Below, piece after piece: positions 23,607 through 34,059 of a stretch of DNA of 64,000 bases; position 1 is the first letter of the stretch, and every line of letters begins with the position of its first letter. Below the pieces are notes generated by a model that worked only from the letters and a program-made list of their open reading frames with translations, was not told where the DNA came from and ran no database searches. Source of the stretch: Adiantum capillus-veneris. Lineage: Eukaryota; Streptophyta; Polypodiopsida; Polypodiales; Pteridaceae. The translations under genes were made by a program, and so were the position numbers. Location of the stretch: positions 74,965,912 to 75,029,911 of the forward strand of contig CM043963.1 in assembly GCA_014529385.2 (NCBI GenBank). The letters run 5' to 3'.

Positions 23607-24416
23607 GCTTGTTAGCTAATCAAGCAAATTAGAGAGAGAATGTGTAATAGTGACTGCTGCAAGCAGGGGAAGCTGACTATGGAGGGAAAAAGCGGAGAGT
23701 ACTCAGAGATAGTAGAAAACGATTATGTTGTGGTGGAAAGAAAGACAGAGAGTGTAGCTCAATCTCCTATGAATTCAAAATGTTGATCATGAGAGCTTTA
23801 GAGAGAGATATGTTGTTGCACACAGAGGTAATGGAGTTTTCCATTGCTCTCACCTGGAGTTGGAGTGGGAGAAGCATGAGAGAGAGAGAGGGAGTGGGAG
23901 AGAGAGATAAAGACATTAAAGGAAGAGAGTGGAAGAGAGTGGAAGAGAGAGTAGATCCGCAACCTTGGAGGATCTGTACTTTCTGTCAGATGTAGGTAGC
24001 ATAGAATGTCCTCTTAATGATTGGGGGGTGGAAGTGACAAGAGAGAAAAGGGGGGAAAGAGAAAGAGTTGTCTCACATTTTAGAGGAAGAATGCAGTGAG
24101 AGAATATGCAAAATTTTCTTTTTTGGTAGGGGGAGTTAAAAAGTGCTTCTTTTAATGAGAACTAAGTGAGAGAGAGTGTGTATATGTTAGAGAGAAAGGA
24201 GAGATATGGGAAAAAGATATTTTAAAATTCAATTACCAACCTCTCTTTTGGGTTAAAATAGCCTCTTATCAAATAACAGATAATGGTATTTTTTAAAATC
24301 TCAGCATAGGCTTTTTTGCCCTCTCTTTTAGGTTTGGTCAAACTTGGCTTAAGCTTTAAGAATTTCCTTAAACTGCCAATAAAGAGGCCCTCCTATACCC
24401 CATTTCCTTCCTAATG
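23607..24416 (-). mobile_element. Element A: H3-side leader and terminus
   Basis: About 800 bp of GA-rich leader on the plus strand (CT-rich on the minus strand) leads to the terminus 24376-24416. On the minus strand that terminus reads CATTAGGAAGGAAATGGGG and then GGAGGGCCTCTTTATTG. The same order occurs in element B at 50694-51560 in opposite orientation. Minisatellite remnants start directly after 24416. No terminal target duplication can be checked because the other end of A is not found. Confidence 0.75.
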
Positions 24417-24849
24417 AAGGTACTTAACTTGTCTAAGGTACACTTCATTGAAGCATGGAGAGAAAGAAGGCCTACAACATGGCCAAGATATGCTCCATCG
24501 AGACATAAATAGAAGCAAGGTTCATCACTTGTCCAAGCTAATGTAACAAATTGGTGTTGTTCTAAAGTCTACCACAATTGTCTGAATTAGACTCCATGGT
24601 AGGTCCACCACTTGTCCAAGCTAGGCTCCAATGTAGCATATGAAGGGGATATTAATATGAGTTCTAAAACTTACAAAATCCAAGCTCTTAAGCCATTAAG
24701 TTTAAGTTAGTCTTATATTTTTAATCTAAGGATTCACCATTCAAACATTAAATACTTGATATGAAAAAGATAGACTCAAGCAATACTATATAAAACAAAA
24801 TCTAATACTGAGAGTATCAAATTACCAAAAAAAAACATTAACATGTACA
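24417..24849 (-). repeat. Minisatellite remnants
   Basis: Minus-oriented pieces of the 81-bp minisatellite (plus strand CACTTGTCCAAGCTA at about 24527 and 24614) abut the element A terminus. From about 24660 the sequence becomes anonymous and AT-rich. Confidence 0.7.
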
Positions 24850-26937
24850 AGAAGTTCAATACGTACATTTTTCCATTTCCAAATAGTCCTCCAATGATAA
24901 ATGACGCTCTTCTTCTTCTCCTTCTTGTGGAGAAATCTCATTTTCACTAGGCACATTGTCATATGGTTGCAACATGGATTGTTGGGTTTGAAGACCAATC
25001 CACTCTTCTATATCAGCATGGGCCTTAGCAAAGTCTAGAATCTTGATTGCTAAGGTTGTTTGCTTCTCCACTCTCTCAACCAAGAATAGGACTTCTTTTT
25101 TTTATTGTAGTCCTTCTTGTGCAACCAAGGAGTCATCACCAAAGAGATCAACAAGCTTGTGGTCTTCAAAACAATATGTATGAATGTAGTGCTTGACCAA
25201 AGAGCTTTTCTTGGCTTCCAAATATTGTAAATCTGACATTCCTTCATTTGATACTTGAAGCAATGAACAATCAATCGGTGCATGGGATGTTTCTCTGATC
25301 TTATTCTTAATTCTTCAAAAGCATTACCTTGTCCCAAGAAGGCAACAACTGCTAGGAACTAAGTTGATCCTTTACAAGGAGCTAATGGAAAGTGAAGCAA
25401 GAGATTATCTCCCAATCTTTGGAATGCACATTGTAAATTTGTGAATAATGAAATGCACAAATGCAAGAAAGACAAACCTAGGATCTATTGACCCTCCAGC
25501 AATAGCCAAGATCCCATCCAAGTCATTGTTAAATGTCTCCTCGCTCTATGCAAACTTCACCATAGTGTTTTGTCAAGTCTAAAACACATAAGCCGATAGG
25601 CATTTCGTTGTTGAAGTGGCGCTTCAAATAGAGATTTCCTTCCGTCTGTAGGGTCACCACATATATAGACCATGGCAAATCTCTAGACTCAATTTTTTGC
25701 TTTCGAAGTCGAAATGTCCACTCCATATATTTTACTGCTTCATCTGGAAAATCCATTTTCTTTATTCCATGCTTCAAGCTAGATTTGAGCCATTCCTCAC
25801 ATAGCGTCAAATTTGTTTTATAAACTGTATCATTGATGTCATACATGTTGGAAACTTCTTCCCAATTTGTACATGGTGACGCCATATTCAAAGCATTGAA
25901 GCCCTCAAAAAGTGCATCTTGAATCAATTTGTCTTGCTTGAGTTGCTTGATTCAATCATACATATTAGTTACATCACCATCTTTTGCACTCTTTGACAAC
26001 AGAATCTTCTCATCTTTGATTTTTTGTTGAATAGCCTTTACCTCTGATTTGTCAAGACCGCAAAGGAATCTAAATGCAATTGTTGGGGGTTTCATGTTCT
26101 CCTCCTCTAGTCTTTCAATGATTTCTAACCAAGAATCATAAATTCATCAGAATATGTCACCATGTGCACTTGTTTAGCAATCCAAATTACTCCTGCACCC
26201 ATTTTTTCCAATCAAAGAAGAGCCTAAAAAGAAATATATCCATAATTAAAAGATTGAACACCATTTGAAATATAAAGACTACAAGAAAGGAAAAAAGTGA
26301 CTTACATTCCATCCAACATGAGATACATGTCCCTCTCCAACTCCACTTGCTAACCTTGATGGTCGCCCTGAGAAGATCCATTGACTTTGCAAGTGTCTCA
26401 ATATTTGACTATAAGGTTACTTGACATACAATGTTTTAGCCTCATCATTTGCAATGGTAGATATAGCAATTGCAACAAACGGAGGAGCATTGACAACAAT
26501 GCGAGCCTTTTTAAATTTATACATATCAATCAACCTTTGAAATATCTCTTTATGTTTTTGTTGGTTGTGGAGCAACACTTTTGCAGCATAGATTGTACGT
26601 TGCCCATCAAGGATCCAATAATGATAATCTTGTAACTTGCTCTCTTCTACCTCTTCCACTTCCAAAGGAGTACCCTCCTTTGTCTTTGCATTCCACACGG
26701 ACATCAACTATGCACATGCTACAGGCTTAGTTGTACTACGTGAAAATCCAAATAGCATGCTTTCAGCATGTTTTTTATCCAGAATAAGTCAAGAAAGCTT
26801 TGGAATCCCTCTAAATGAAGGTTAGCAGTGGCATGCATGTCGATCGTCCCCTCAAACACACTAACTAGTTCGTGTGCACGATTTGCAAGTCCTATCTTTT
26901 GTAGTTGTGTGAGAAGTGCAGCAAAAGATGTTGTCAT
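24850..26937 (-). pseudogene. ParB-like gene of element C
   Basis: The minus strand starts MTTSFAALLTQLQKIGLANR at 26937. Its first 45 codons are homologous to the first exon of the unknown gene in element B. It continues, with stops, through YHYWILDGQRTIYAAKVLL and ARIVVNAPPFVAIAIS near 26500, which resembles the DGQ-type core of ParB/sulfiredoxin-like nucleotide-binding folds. A further 400 codons rich in helices follow (WEEVSNMYDINDTVYKTNLT, MEWTFRLRKQKIESRDLPWS) to about 24856. Stops, frameshifts and possible introns break it. The ParB assignment rests on the DGQ motif and is tentative; the rest is unrecognised. Confidence 0.5.
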
Positions 26938-27318
26938 GGGTTTGTTCGCGAAGAAGATGGGAAGAGAGTTGAAAGCTAGTGTTTTGTGACCGTGAGAAAT
27001 GAAGTTTAAAACCTAAAAGGTCACTTTTATACTCAATGTCACTTTTTAAAAGCATTTAAAATTAACGTCGAATTAACTTAAAACTATAATTATAAACAAA
27101 ATCATGCGACAAGCCATTGAAAGACACCAACATTAAAAGTATTCACGCTCCAAATAAAAAACTTACACATTTCAATCAAAATCTTGAACCATATGTATTA
27201 ATGGGAGCGAAATCACTTTAGTTTACAAACTTTTACATTAATACATAGCCAAAAATGAAAAAGAGATTCAAAGCACCATATGTATTAATGGGAGCGAAAT
27301 CACTTCAATTACAAGCTT

Positions 27319-27786
27319 TTACATTAATACATCGCAAAAAACCAATGTTTTCACATGAAAAGCTCTTCTCTTTTTAGAACGAACAACCTTTTCATTGATT
27401 ACAAAAACATATTGATAGGGAAAGGTATATCTAAGATTAAGATACAGGTGACTGAGATTCCAATCGTTATTTACCGAGATGTCGTGCACTGCATTGTCAT
27501 GGAGGCATATTTGCATATCAATTGATTCTCTAGCAGTAACATCAGAGTCTAATGCTTCCCATTCTCCCTTCGTCAGCTTCCATCTTCTATAGGGAAAGAC
27601 AACTGACAAGCTTTGCTTCGCAATATGGTATCTGCACACCACATTCTCACCAACTAGAGAGTACTTGATTGTATCTCCTTGGTGGTTGACCACCTTAGTC
27701 TCCCATCCAACTGCAAGGAAGCCACTGCCATTGCACTTCCCCCTTTGCAAGTCCACATTGTTGGTGTTGTGAAAGGATTTATTTTG
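27319..27786 (-). pseudogene. Unknown conserved ORF of element C
   Basis: A 145-codon frame begins MDLQRGKCNGSGFLAVGWETK at 27756. It continues VVFPYRRWKLTKGEWEALDSD, then VFVINEKVVRSKKRRAF. Element B carries the same protein segment (58230-58680: SMVFPYRRWKLTMEEWETLDS). No known domain was recognised; beta-rich character is suggested by alternating hydrophobic residues. It lies upstream of and parallel to the ParB-like gene, and may be an exon of a longer gene since B's frame extends farther upstream. Confidence 0.55.
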
Positions 27787-28006
27787 TGACTCAACTATTT
27801 AGAGAAAAGTTCAATTTTTTTGAATTTATAAGAGATTTTTTATTTATATTTTATAAAAGAGTACAAGTTTGATCACTTAGTTTTAGGCCCTGCCATACCC
27901 ACCATTTTAGTCCACATGCCATCCACCCATTTTCCCCTTCCATAATCTCCTTTTTAATCCCAGGGCAAATAAAGAGGCCCCCTTAGACACCATTCCCTTC
28001 CTAATG
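27787..28006 (-). mobile_element. Element C terminus
   Basis: The last 41 bases, read on the minus strand, give CATTAGGAAGGGAATGG and then GGGGGCCTCTTTATTTG. They match the H3-side ends of A (24416) and B (50694), but the sequence just inside differs. This suggests terminal inverted repeats of about 43 bp and that C shows the opposite end of the family. Minisatellite begins within about 20 bp outside. Confidence 0.7.
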
Positions 28007-28019
28007 TGAAACCAAACTA

Positions 28020-29360
28020 CCTACGTATAGCTTGGACAAGTGGTGAACCTTTCTTCTCTCATGTTTTAATGGATCCTATCTTGGACTAAGGTATATCTTA
28101 CTTCTCTCCATGCTTAAATGGATTCTAGCTTGAACATAGAGTGGACCTTCAAAAAAAACTCCACATGTTGCAGCATAGACAAATAATGGGCTTTGTGGAG
28201 GTTTCCCCATGCATATTCAAGAAAGCTAGTGTTTCTTATCTTCAAAGGATCCTAGCTTAGATTGGTGGTGGACCTTACTTTTTCCCATGCTTCATGGAGC
28301 TGAGGTTAGACAAGTGGAAGTGGATAAGTGCTCAACCTTAATGAAACCTCTCCTGTTACAACCACCATAGATTGCACACATGGTGGACCTTGCAATTCTT
28401 TTATATACCTATCTTGGAGAAGTGGTGGAACCTTGATTATATCCATACATCAATGCAAGGTTGGACAAGTGGTGAAGCTTGCCTCTCTCCATGTTTTGGT
28501 GGAGCCTAACTCGGACAAGTGGTAGAGCTCGAACTCTCTAAATGTTGCAAAGAATCCTATATTAATCAAGTGGTGCACCTTGAAACAAAACCATCAATGT
28601 AGAACATATCATGGGTTTTTCATGTTTCAATGGATAGATCGCGCTCTCTCCATGTTTCAAAGGAGCCTAGCTTATACAAGTGGTGGATATTTGTTTCTTT
28701 CCATGTTTCAATGGGGCACCTACCTTGGACAAGTGGTGAACCTTGAAACAAAAACCCCATGGACAACATATCATGGATTTTTGAAGTGGTGGAAAAAAGT
28801 ACTTGCCTGGGTGGTGGACCTTGCTTCTCTCCATGCTTCAATGGAACCTTAGAGTTGGAGAGGAGATGGTAGACCTTGAAATAAGACCTTGCATGTTATA
28901 GCCCCTCATATGTTGTGCATGTGGTGGACCTTGAAATTGTGCTATAAGCCTAGCTTGGAGAATTGGTGGACCCTTGATAATCTCCATACATCAACAAGCC
29001 AAGTTTGGACAAGTCGTGGACCTACAAGCTAAAATATTTACACTACAATAGAGTATAGGTTCAAGATGTGATGAAATTTGAGATCAAAACCCCCATACTA
29101 CCAGAGAAGATAAGTTGCACATGTGGTGGAGCATTGTATCAATGTCCTATCCTTAATGACTAGTGATGACTTTGAAACCATCCCCCTAGTCTACAAGAAA
29201 ACATATATGGACCAAGAGGTTGGGCTACCTTTGTTGCATCGATGCATCCCATGTTACCACATACTATAGGTTTCTTGGACCTTGTATCAATACTCAATGT
29301 CTAGCTTGGACAAGTGGTGGACCTTGGTTCTCTCTATGCTTCAAATGGACATTATATTAG
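28020..29360 (+). repeat. Diverged minisatellite block
   Basis: About 15 degenerate units of the AGCTTGGACAAGTGGTGGACCTT minisatellite (for example 28029, 28734, 29306), more eroded than the main array. No coding sequence seen. Confidence 0.85.
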
Positions 29361-29408
29361 AGACACGATGTGCTACGTTCATCCTTTGATCTAGTCCTTG
29401 TATTTATG

Positions 29409-29604
29409 CATAATATTTGCCTTTTTTTTGCAAATACAAAGGAGTTAAGTGAGATAAAAATGAGGTGTATTTCACACTATGATTATAATGAAGATCTTTT
29501 TGGGACACCAACTTTTTCTATTCCCAAGAATGTACTTTTTTATATTAATGGGATGGCTTTTGAAGTGCAAATTTTATGTATTCAAAGAGCTGGTTATGGG
29601 CTAT
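29409..29604 (+). pseudogene. SET-domain gene, 5' part (split by the gypsy element)
   Basis: The frame from about 29370 ends IQRAGYGLL at the insertion point. This is the usual start of a SET domain (glycine-rich GYGLF/A strand). Upstream residues (ISHYDYNEDLFGTPTFSIP) are not diagnostic. The gypsy element enters within the codon after GLL, duplicating GCTAT; the rest of the domain resumes at 47254. Family members methylate lysines on histones or other proteins. It lies inside minisatellite and has no visible promoter. Confidence 0.65.
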
Positions 29605-30512
29605 TGTGGGACGCATGTCTAACCTCACCATCCTATCTTATTGCAGTATTAGCGAGAACCACGATTAATTTGTCAAACCATGGGACGAAGCTGACTCAAC
29701 TAGTGCACAGAGGCTCCAAGAGGTTGTCAATCTCTTGAAAAAAAACTAACAACTCCCATCTAACTCAAGCTACACTCAAGTGACTGAATCAGCAAAAGCC
29801 AATTGCTCATCGGCAAGCAAATCACATCCGTTACAGTATCAAATGACATCCAAACATAACGAAACTTCTAGGATAAGTTTATAAGACCTAAGCACACATG
29901 CCTATGGTCTCAACTCCCACTTTAGGTCAAGTTCCAAAATCGCGATTATTAACAACAGTGGATTTTTGACCTAGTCGTTTTCGACTCAGAATGCATCTAA
30001 ATGCTTAGCAATGATGCCCCAATACCCCGCCTATGTTTAGTTTTTGATTTGGAAGTGTAAATTCCTAGTTATGATTAAATTAGGCCACTGGTCAGCGACG
30101 CCAAAAGCTACGAAATACTGTGAATGGCTTACGTCAATGCGTAGAGCTATTACCTGCGGTTGCAATGCAATAAACGCATTCGCAATGTGACAAGCGGAGA
30201 GGGAGTAGGAAGCGCGAGAAGGAGAGGAGTGAGCGCTGTTAGCTCACGCTGTGTATTTCTTATCCAAAAACTTACAAAAATTGGCTTTTATACCTTAGCC
30301 AAGGTTTTTGGGTGGTCAAAAGTAATAATCTGGAGTTCTACCAAAGCTGGGAATTGAATGACTGATACAATCTGGAAGCTTGTAGTCCCGGCTCATTAAT
30401 TACGAGGTTTATCAAGAAAAAATGAGTTACAATATTCCCGATTTATCAAAATATTAATTGTTTTACAAGGAGAACTCTGAAAAATGGTGTCCGTGTTAGC
30501 TTGCTGCTAACA
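29605..30512 (-). repeat. 3' LTR of the gypsy element
   Basis: 908 bp. On the minus strand it starts TGTTAGCAGCAAGC and ends CGTCCCACA. It aligns with 46334-47253 throughout. It carries a half-copy of the element's palindrome (AATCGCGATTATTAAC at about 29939). Confidence 0.93.
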
Positions 30513-30529
30513 TTCCTCCCCTCCTCGCC
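30513..30529 (-). other. Polypurine tract
   Basis: On the minus strand GGCGAGGAGGGGAGGAA lies immediately before the 3' LTR start TGTTAGC. Confidence 0.88.
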
Positions 30530-30659
30530 TGTGTCGTCCCTTGACACAGCTTTATGGGCTGAAGTAATCTTCGGGTTGAGGGTGGGCGAGGCGGTCCTTT
30601 AGTGCTTCGAGTGCTTTTTCATATCTGATTTTGCGTTCTTTGTCTGGTACTTGCAAAAA

Positions 30660-32590
30660 CTACATGGTGACTTTGTTTTTGAGTTCCACTACCGAGTAGC
30701 CTACAAATCTTGCTGTGAGGTTGCTTATCACTGGCGCAAATATCATATTGTGCGAGGGCAGAAACATACATCGGGTATAAAAGCCATAAAGAACTTCCTC
30801 TGACGGCTGCGCACTTAAATCATAGCAAAGACCTTTGTTCCCTTCCAAAAATGAGAGCCAGGGGGCTCCTGTCTTCTCAGGATCATTGAAGACCTGTATG
30901 CAAGTAAGTAGCATCCTGCAGATTTTGTATAACATTGCATAGGAGAGATCTGGCAGACTTTTGAAGAATTTCATGGCGCCCGTTAGGGTTTTCACCGTGT
31001 ATTCTTCTGTTGCTTGGCCACTCTTTGGAGCTAGCAGCTGGGGAAAATTCAGCCTTGTTGGCCTCTTCTTCTGCAGTGCTTCGTGTGCTTGCCACGTCCT
31101 TACTCGCGGTACAGGACAAAATGTTGGATCTTTCTGTACGGTCGCAAGTGCTCTCGTGAAAAGAAGCAAGTATCTTGGATTCTTGTTCAGCCAGCTGAGC
31201 CTCCACTTCGGGTGGTCTTGATCCGCGCCATCTTCTTGCCTATCCTTGTATAATCTTTCCTTTACATGTAAGAGTTCAACCTTGATGAGAGTGTATGGCA
31301 GGGATTGTTGGTGCCATTGAGCATTGATTTGATTGGGAGTGAGCTGTGTGACGTCGACAGAGTGTAGAACTCTCAACTCCCAATCCATAGCTGCCTTCCA
31401 CTGCTCATCTACCTCCAGGGCGATCTTCTCCTTCAGTGCATCTTCTTCAACCTTTGACAGCTGGACTATCGGCACTGTGTCTTCCTTTGTGATTTGGACT
31501 TGAAAATCTTCTCCTTCACTCGGCTCTGTTGTAGACTGCGTCTCAAGGTCAGAAAATGAGACCAAGGGGATTTCCACTTGGGGCGGCTGTGAAGTGCCTG
31601 CCTCTTCCTGTATATACGGCCTTCCATCCCTGAGGATTTGGTTCACTCTTTTCAATTCTACAATCTCTTTAAGGAGCTCCTCCTCTCTTTGGACCCGCAT
31701 GAGCACCAGGTCTCTGCGTTGTGACTGTTCCAGCTTCAACTCTAGCTCTAAATCTTTGTTTTTCTTTTCAAGTGCTTTATACACCTCATATGTTCCCTTG
31801 ATTGAGGCCACGGCTGGATTTTCTCTTAATTGCTGCAAGAAAGTGGCCTGATCATTAATTCTTTGTTCCGAATACTGTAGAGATGCGTTTGCTACATCTA
31901 ATTGTACTTGAATCTTTTGAGCAGACAGAGAGGTGGTAAGAAGTTCATTTGTCACCTCTGTCAACTGCTCATCTTTCACTTTGCAGGCATCAGATAACTT
32001 AGTCAGGAGGTCACCCAACTCCTCCATTTCCTTATGTTGGCTGTCCCTGGCTATCTGATGTCGTTTGGCTTCAGTCTTTAGCTCTTGTACTTGCCTTTGG
32101 AGATCAATGATAGTAGCCATTCGGTCATCGAGTTCGCCTTGAAGAGCATCGATGACCATTTCTAATTCTTTGGCTTTAGTACTGCAGTTAAAGGCTACTG
32201 ATCGGAGTTTCTCTGTCATGATTTGCATATGCCTTGTATACTCGTTCACTTGTAGAATGACTTCATCATTGTACTGCCACTCCTCCTGTCTTGAAAGTTG
32301 AGATGTGCCAGCAGCCTCTTGTGTCGTGTCTTGCTGTGTTGTTATTACTGGTGTTTCTATAGAGATGGTTGCTTTTCCTTTGCCATCCTGAGGTTTTGAA
32401 ACCTTGGCAGTTTCTGGCTGAGTGGAAACAAGCAATGTGGTCTCAACCCTTACAATTTCTTCAGTTGTAGGCCTTCCTGCCTTCTCAATGTCGGTTTCTT
32501 CCTCATGTGTAGTGGTTTGCCCTTTTTCTTTATCTTCCTCTTTATCAGTTTCATCTGCCGGCTTGTGAGTTTCCTCGGCTGTTTGTTCGG
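30660..32590 (-). pseudogene. Extra 3' ORF of the gypsy element, C-terminal part (coiled coil)
   Basis: A 591-codon open frame (32435 down to 30660), preceded by about 50 more open codons up to about 32590. Its first third is rich in K/E/Q heptads (AKELEMVIDALQGELDDRM, DLQRQVQELKTEAKRH, LEKKNKDLELELKLEQSQRR), predicting a long parallel coiled coil over about residues 70-260. An acidic linker follows, then a C-terminal folded region with WLNKNPRYLLLFTRAL and SLPDLSYAMLYKICRMLLT. No known family was recognised. It continues the 32639-34051 frame after one stop and one frameshift, so both were once one protein of about 1,100 residues, encoded in the sense strand downstream of pol. Confidence 0.75.
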
Positions 32591-32638
32591 TTCTTGTTCA
32601 ACTTCCTTTTGTTCATGTTGTTCAGCGTGGTTAGCTTG

Positions 32639-34051
32639 CTATGTAGCTTCCGTTTGGTGGGTGAACTCAGACTCTCTTTCCTTGTCAGTCTCGGCTTCTT
32701 CAGTGGTTTCTTGGCCTGGCAGTGATGATGGTGGAGTGGGCATGGGCTGGTCCTGTTGTTCCGGTGGCGATGAGGTGGGTTGGGGAGATGACTGGCCTTG
32801 CTCTTGAGTTGCTGCTTCCTCAGCTTTCTTGGCCACTTCTTCCGCCTCTTTCAGCTTCAAGGCCTCTGCCTCTTGGTAGATTCTTTCTAAATGATCCTTG
32901 GGATCCTCGGCCTCTTTCCTTGAATGATGTTTCGTTCGAAGTCCCTTCAAGCCGATGGGTACCCACTTTTCTGGGTCTTTTCTCTGTGCTTGCCTTGTGC
33001 ATTGATACGCCTGTTTTTCTCTTTCAAATCTCACTTTCTTTTGAGATGGCTCCTCTTGGTGGGCAGCCATAGCTTTCCTCTTCATCTCTTCCCTCCTAAC
33101 TCTTTTTTCTTCATTGTCAGAGCTTTCACTGCTATGCTGCTCTGATGAACTGTCATCGGATTCATCACCTAATTTAAATGATTGCTTACCAGATCTTGTA
33201 GATCTTGGAGAGGGTGGAGATGCCAAGATCCATGTGTTCTGATCCGGGGCAGGCGGTAGGTTGTCGGCCATGCCGATGGCATGATAGGCTATTCTGGTCA
33301 ATACTTCCGACGCGCCCAAGTATGTTATCTTTCCATCCTTCTTGGTGGCCTTCAATGTTGTCAACACATACTGCGCGTGGTCCACAGGTTGTCTGGTGGT
33401 TGACTTGAGAACTTGTGTAAAAGTGGTGGTCACAGCGTGATTTGTTGTCGTGTACCTTGGTGGTCTTTTCGCCAGGAAATGGAAATGTTGGTGGTATAGA
33501 CGGGCTGGCTCTTCCACCTGCTTGTGGATGAGATCGGCATGTGTAGCCGTAGCTGTTTCCTTTGTAAACGTGTCCGCTATTTTCCTATCTCTTGCCCGCA
33601 TGGTCATCCCTTCAGTGGGCAATCTGAGTGCCTCCGCCACTATTTCCTTTGTAATTACAACCTTTACCTTATTTCCTTGGTTTTCTGAGAGTTGAGCAAT
33701 TCCGTCTTCCTTGATGGTGGATAGAAGCTCGTAAGCTTTCTGAAATTCTACTCTGCAGGGCTCTTGTTCATAGAAGTGTTCGAGTCCCAACCTGCAGTTA
33801 GCCTCTTTGGTTTCTGGCTTTGCTGCGACATCATAAACCTCTGTAGGCAAGAGCTGCAACTCCACCGAATGTCCTTCTTCACTCTTAAACTTGCCCGTGA
33901 AGACCGTGGTATGGTGTTCTTCTAACTGCTCTTTAGAAAGGTAAGATGCCTTTGCTGCCTTTACTGACTCGGAGTCCAGTTGATACGGGGGCAGCTCTTG
34001 TAGTTTCTCCTTTTGGTTTAACTTTTTCTTGACTTTCTCCGCAACTTCCAT
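32639..34051 (-). pseudogene. Extra 3' ORF of the gypsy element, N-terminal part
   Basis: A 470-codon frame starts MEVAEKVKKKLNQKEKLQEL at 34051 and ends in TAG. Residues 90-240 contain FYEQEPCRVEFQKAYELL and ITKEIVAEALRLPTEGM. This is reminiscent of the plant transposon protein region that surveys retroelement 3' ORFs, though the match is only by pattern. Residues 280-470 are low-complexity, charged and proline/glutamine rich with a basic cluster (KKVRFEREKQ). It sits where Athila-type elements carry an env-like ORF, but no signal peptide or membrane span is visible. It may be a gag-like or nucleic-acid-binding protein; function unknown. Confidence 0.65.
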
Positions 34052-34059
34052 TGCTCCTG

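Noticed and set aside
32505-33695. Plus-strand ORFs opposite the gypsy extra ORF
   Set aside because: Shadows of the long minus-strand frames, with cysteine/tryptophan-rich composition and no domain.
30660-34051. Extra gypsy ORF as a retroviral envelope
   Set aside because: No signal peptide, transmembrane segment or cleavage site; instead coiled coil and charged linkers.
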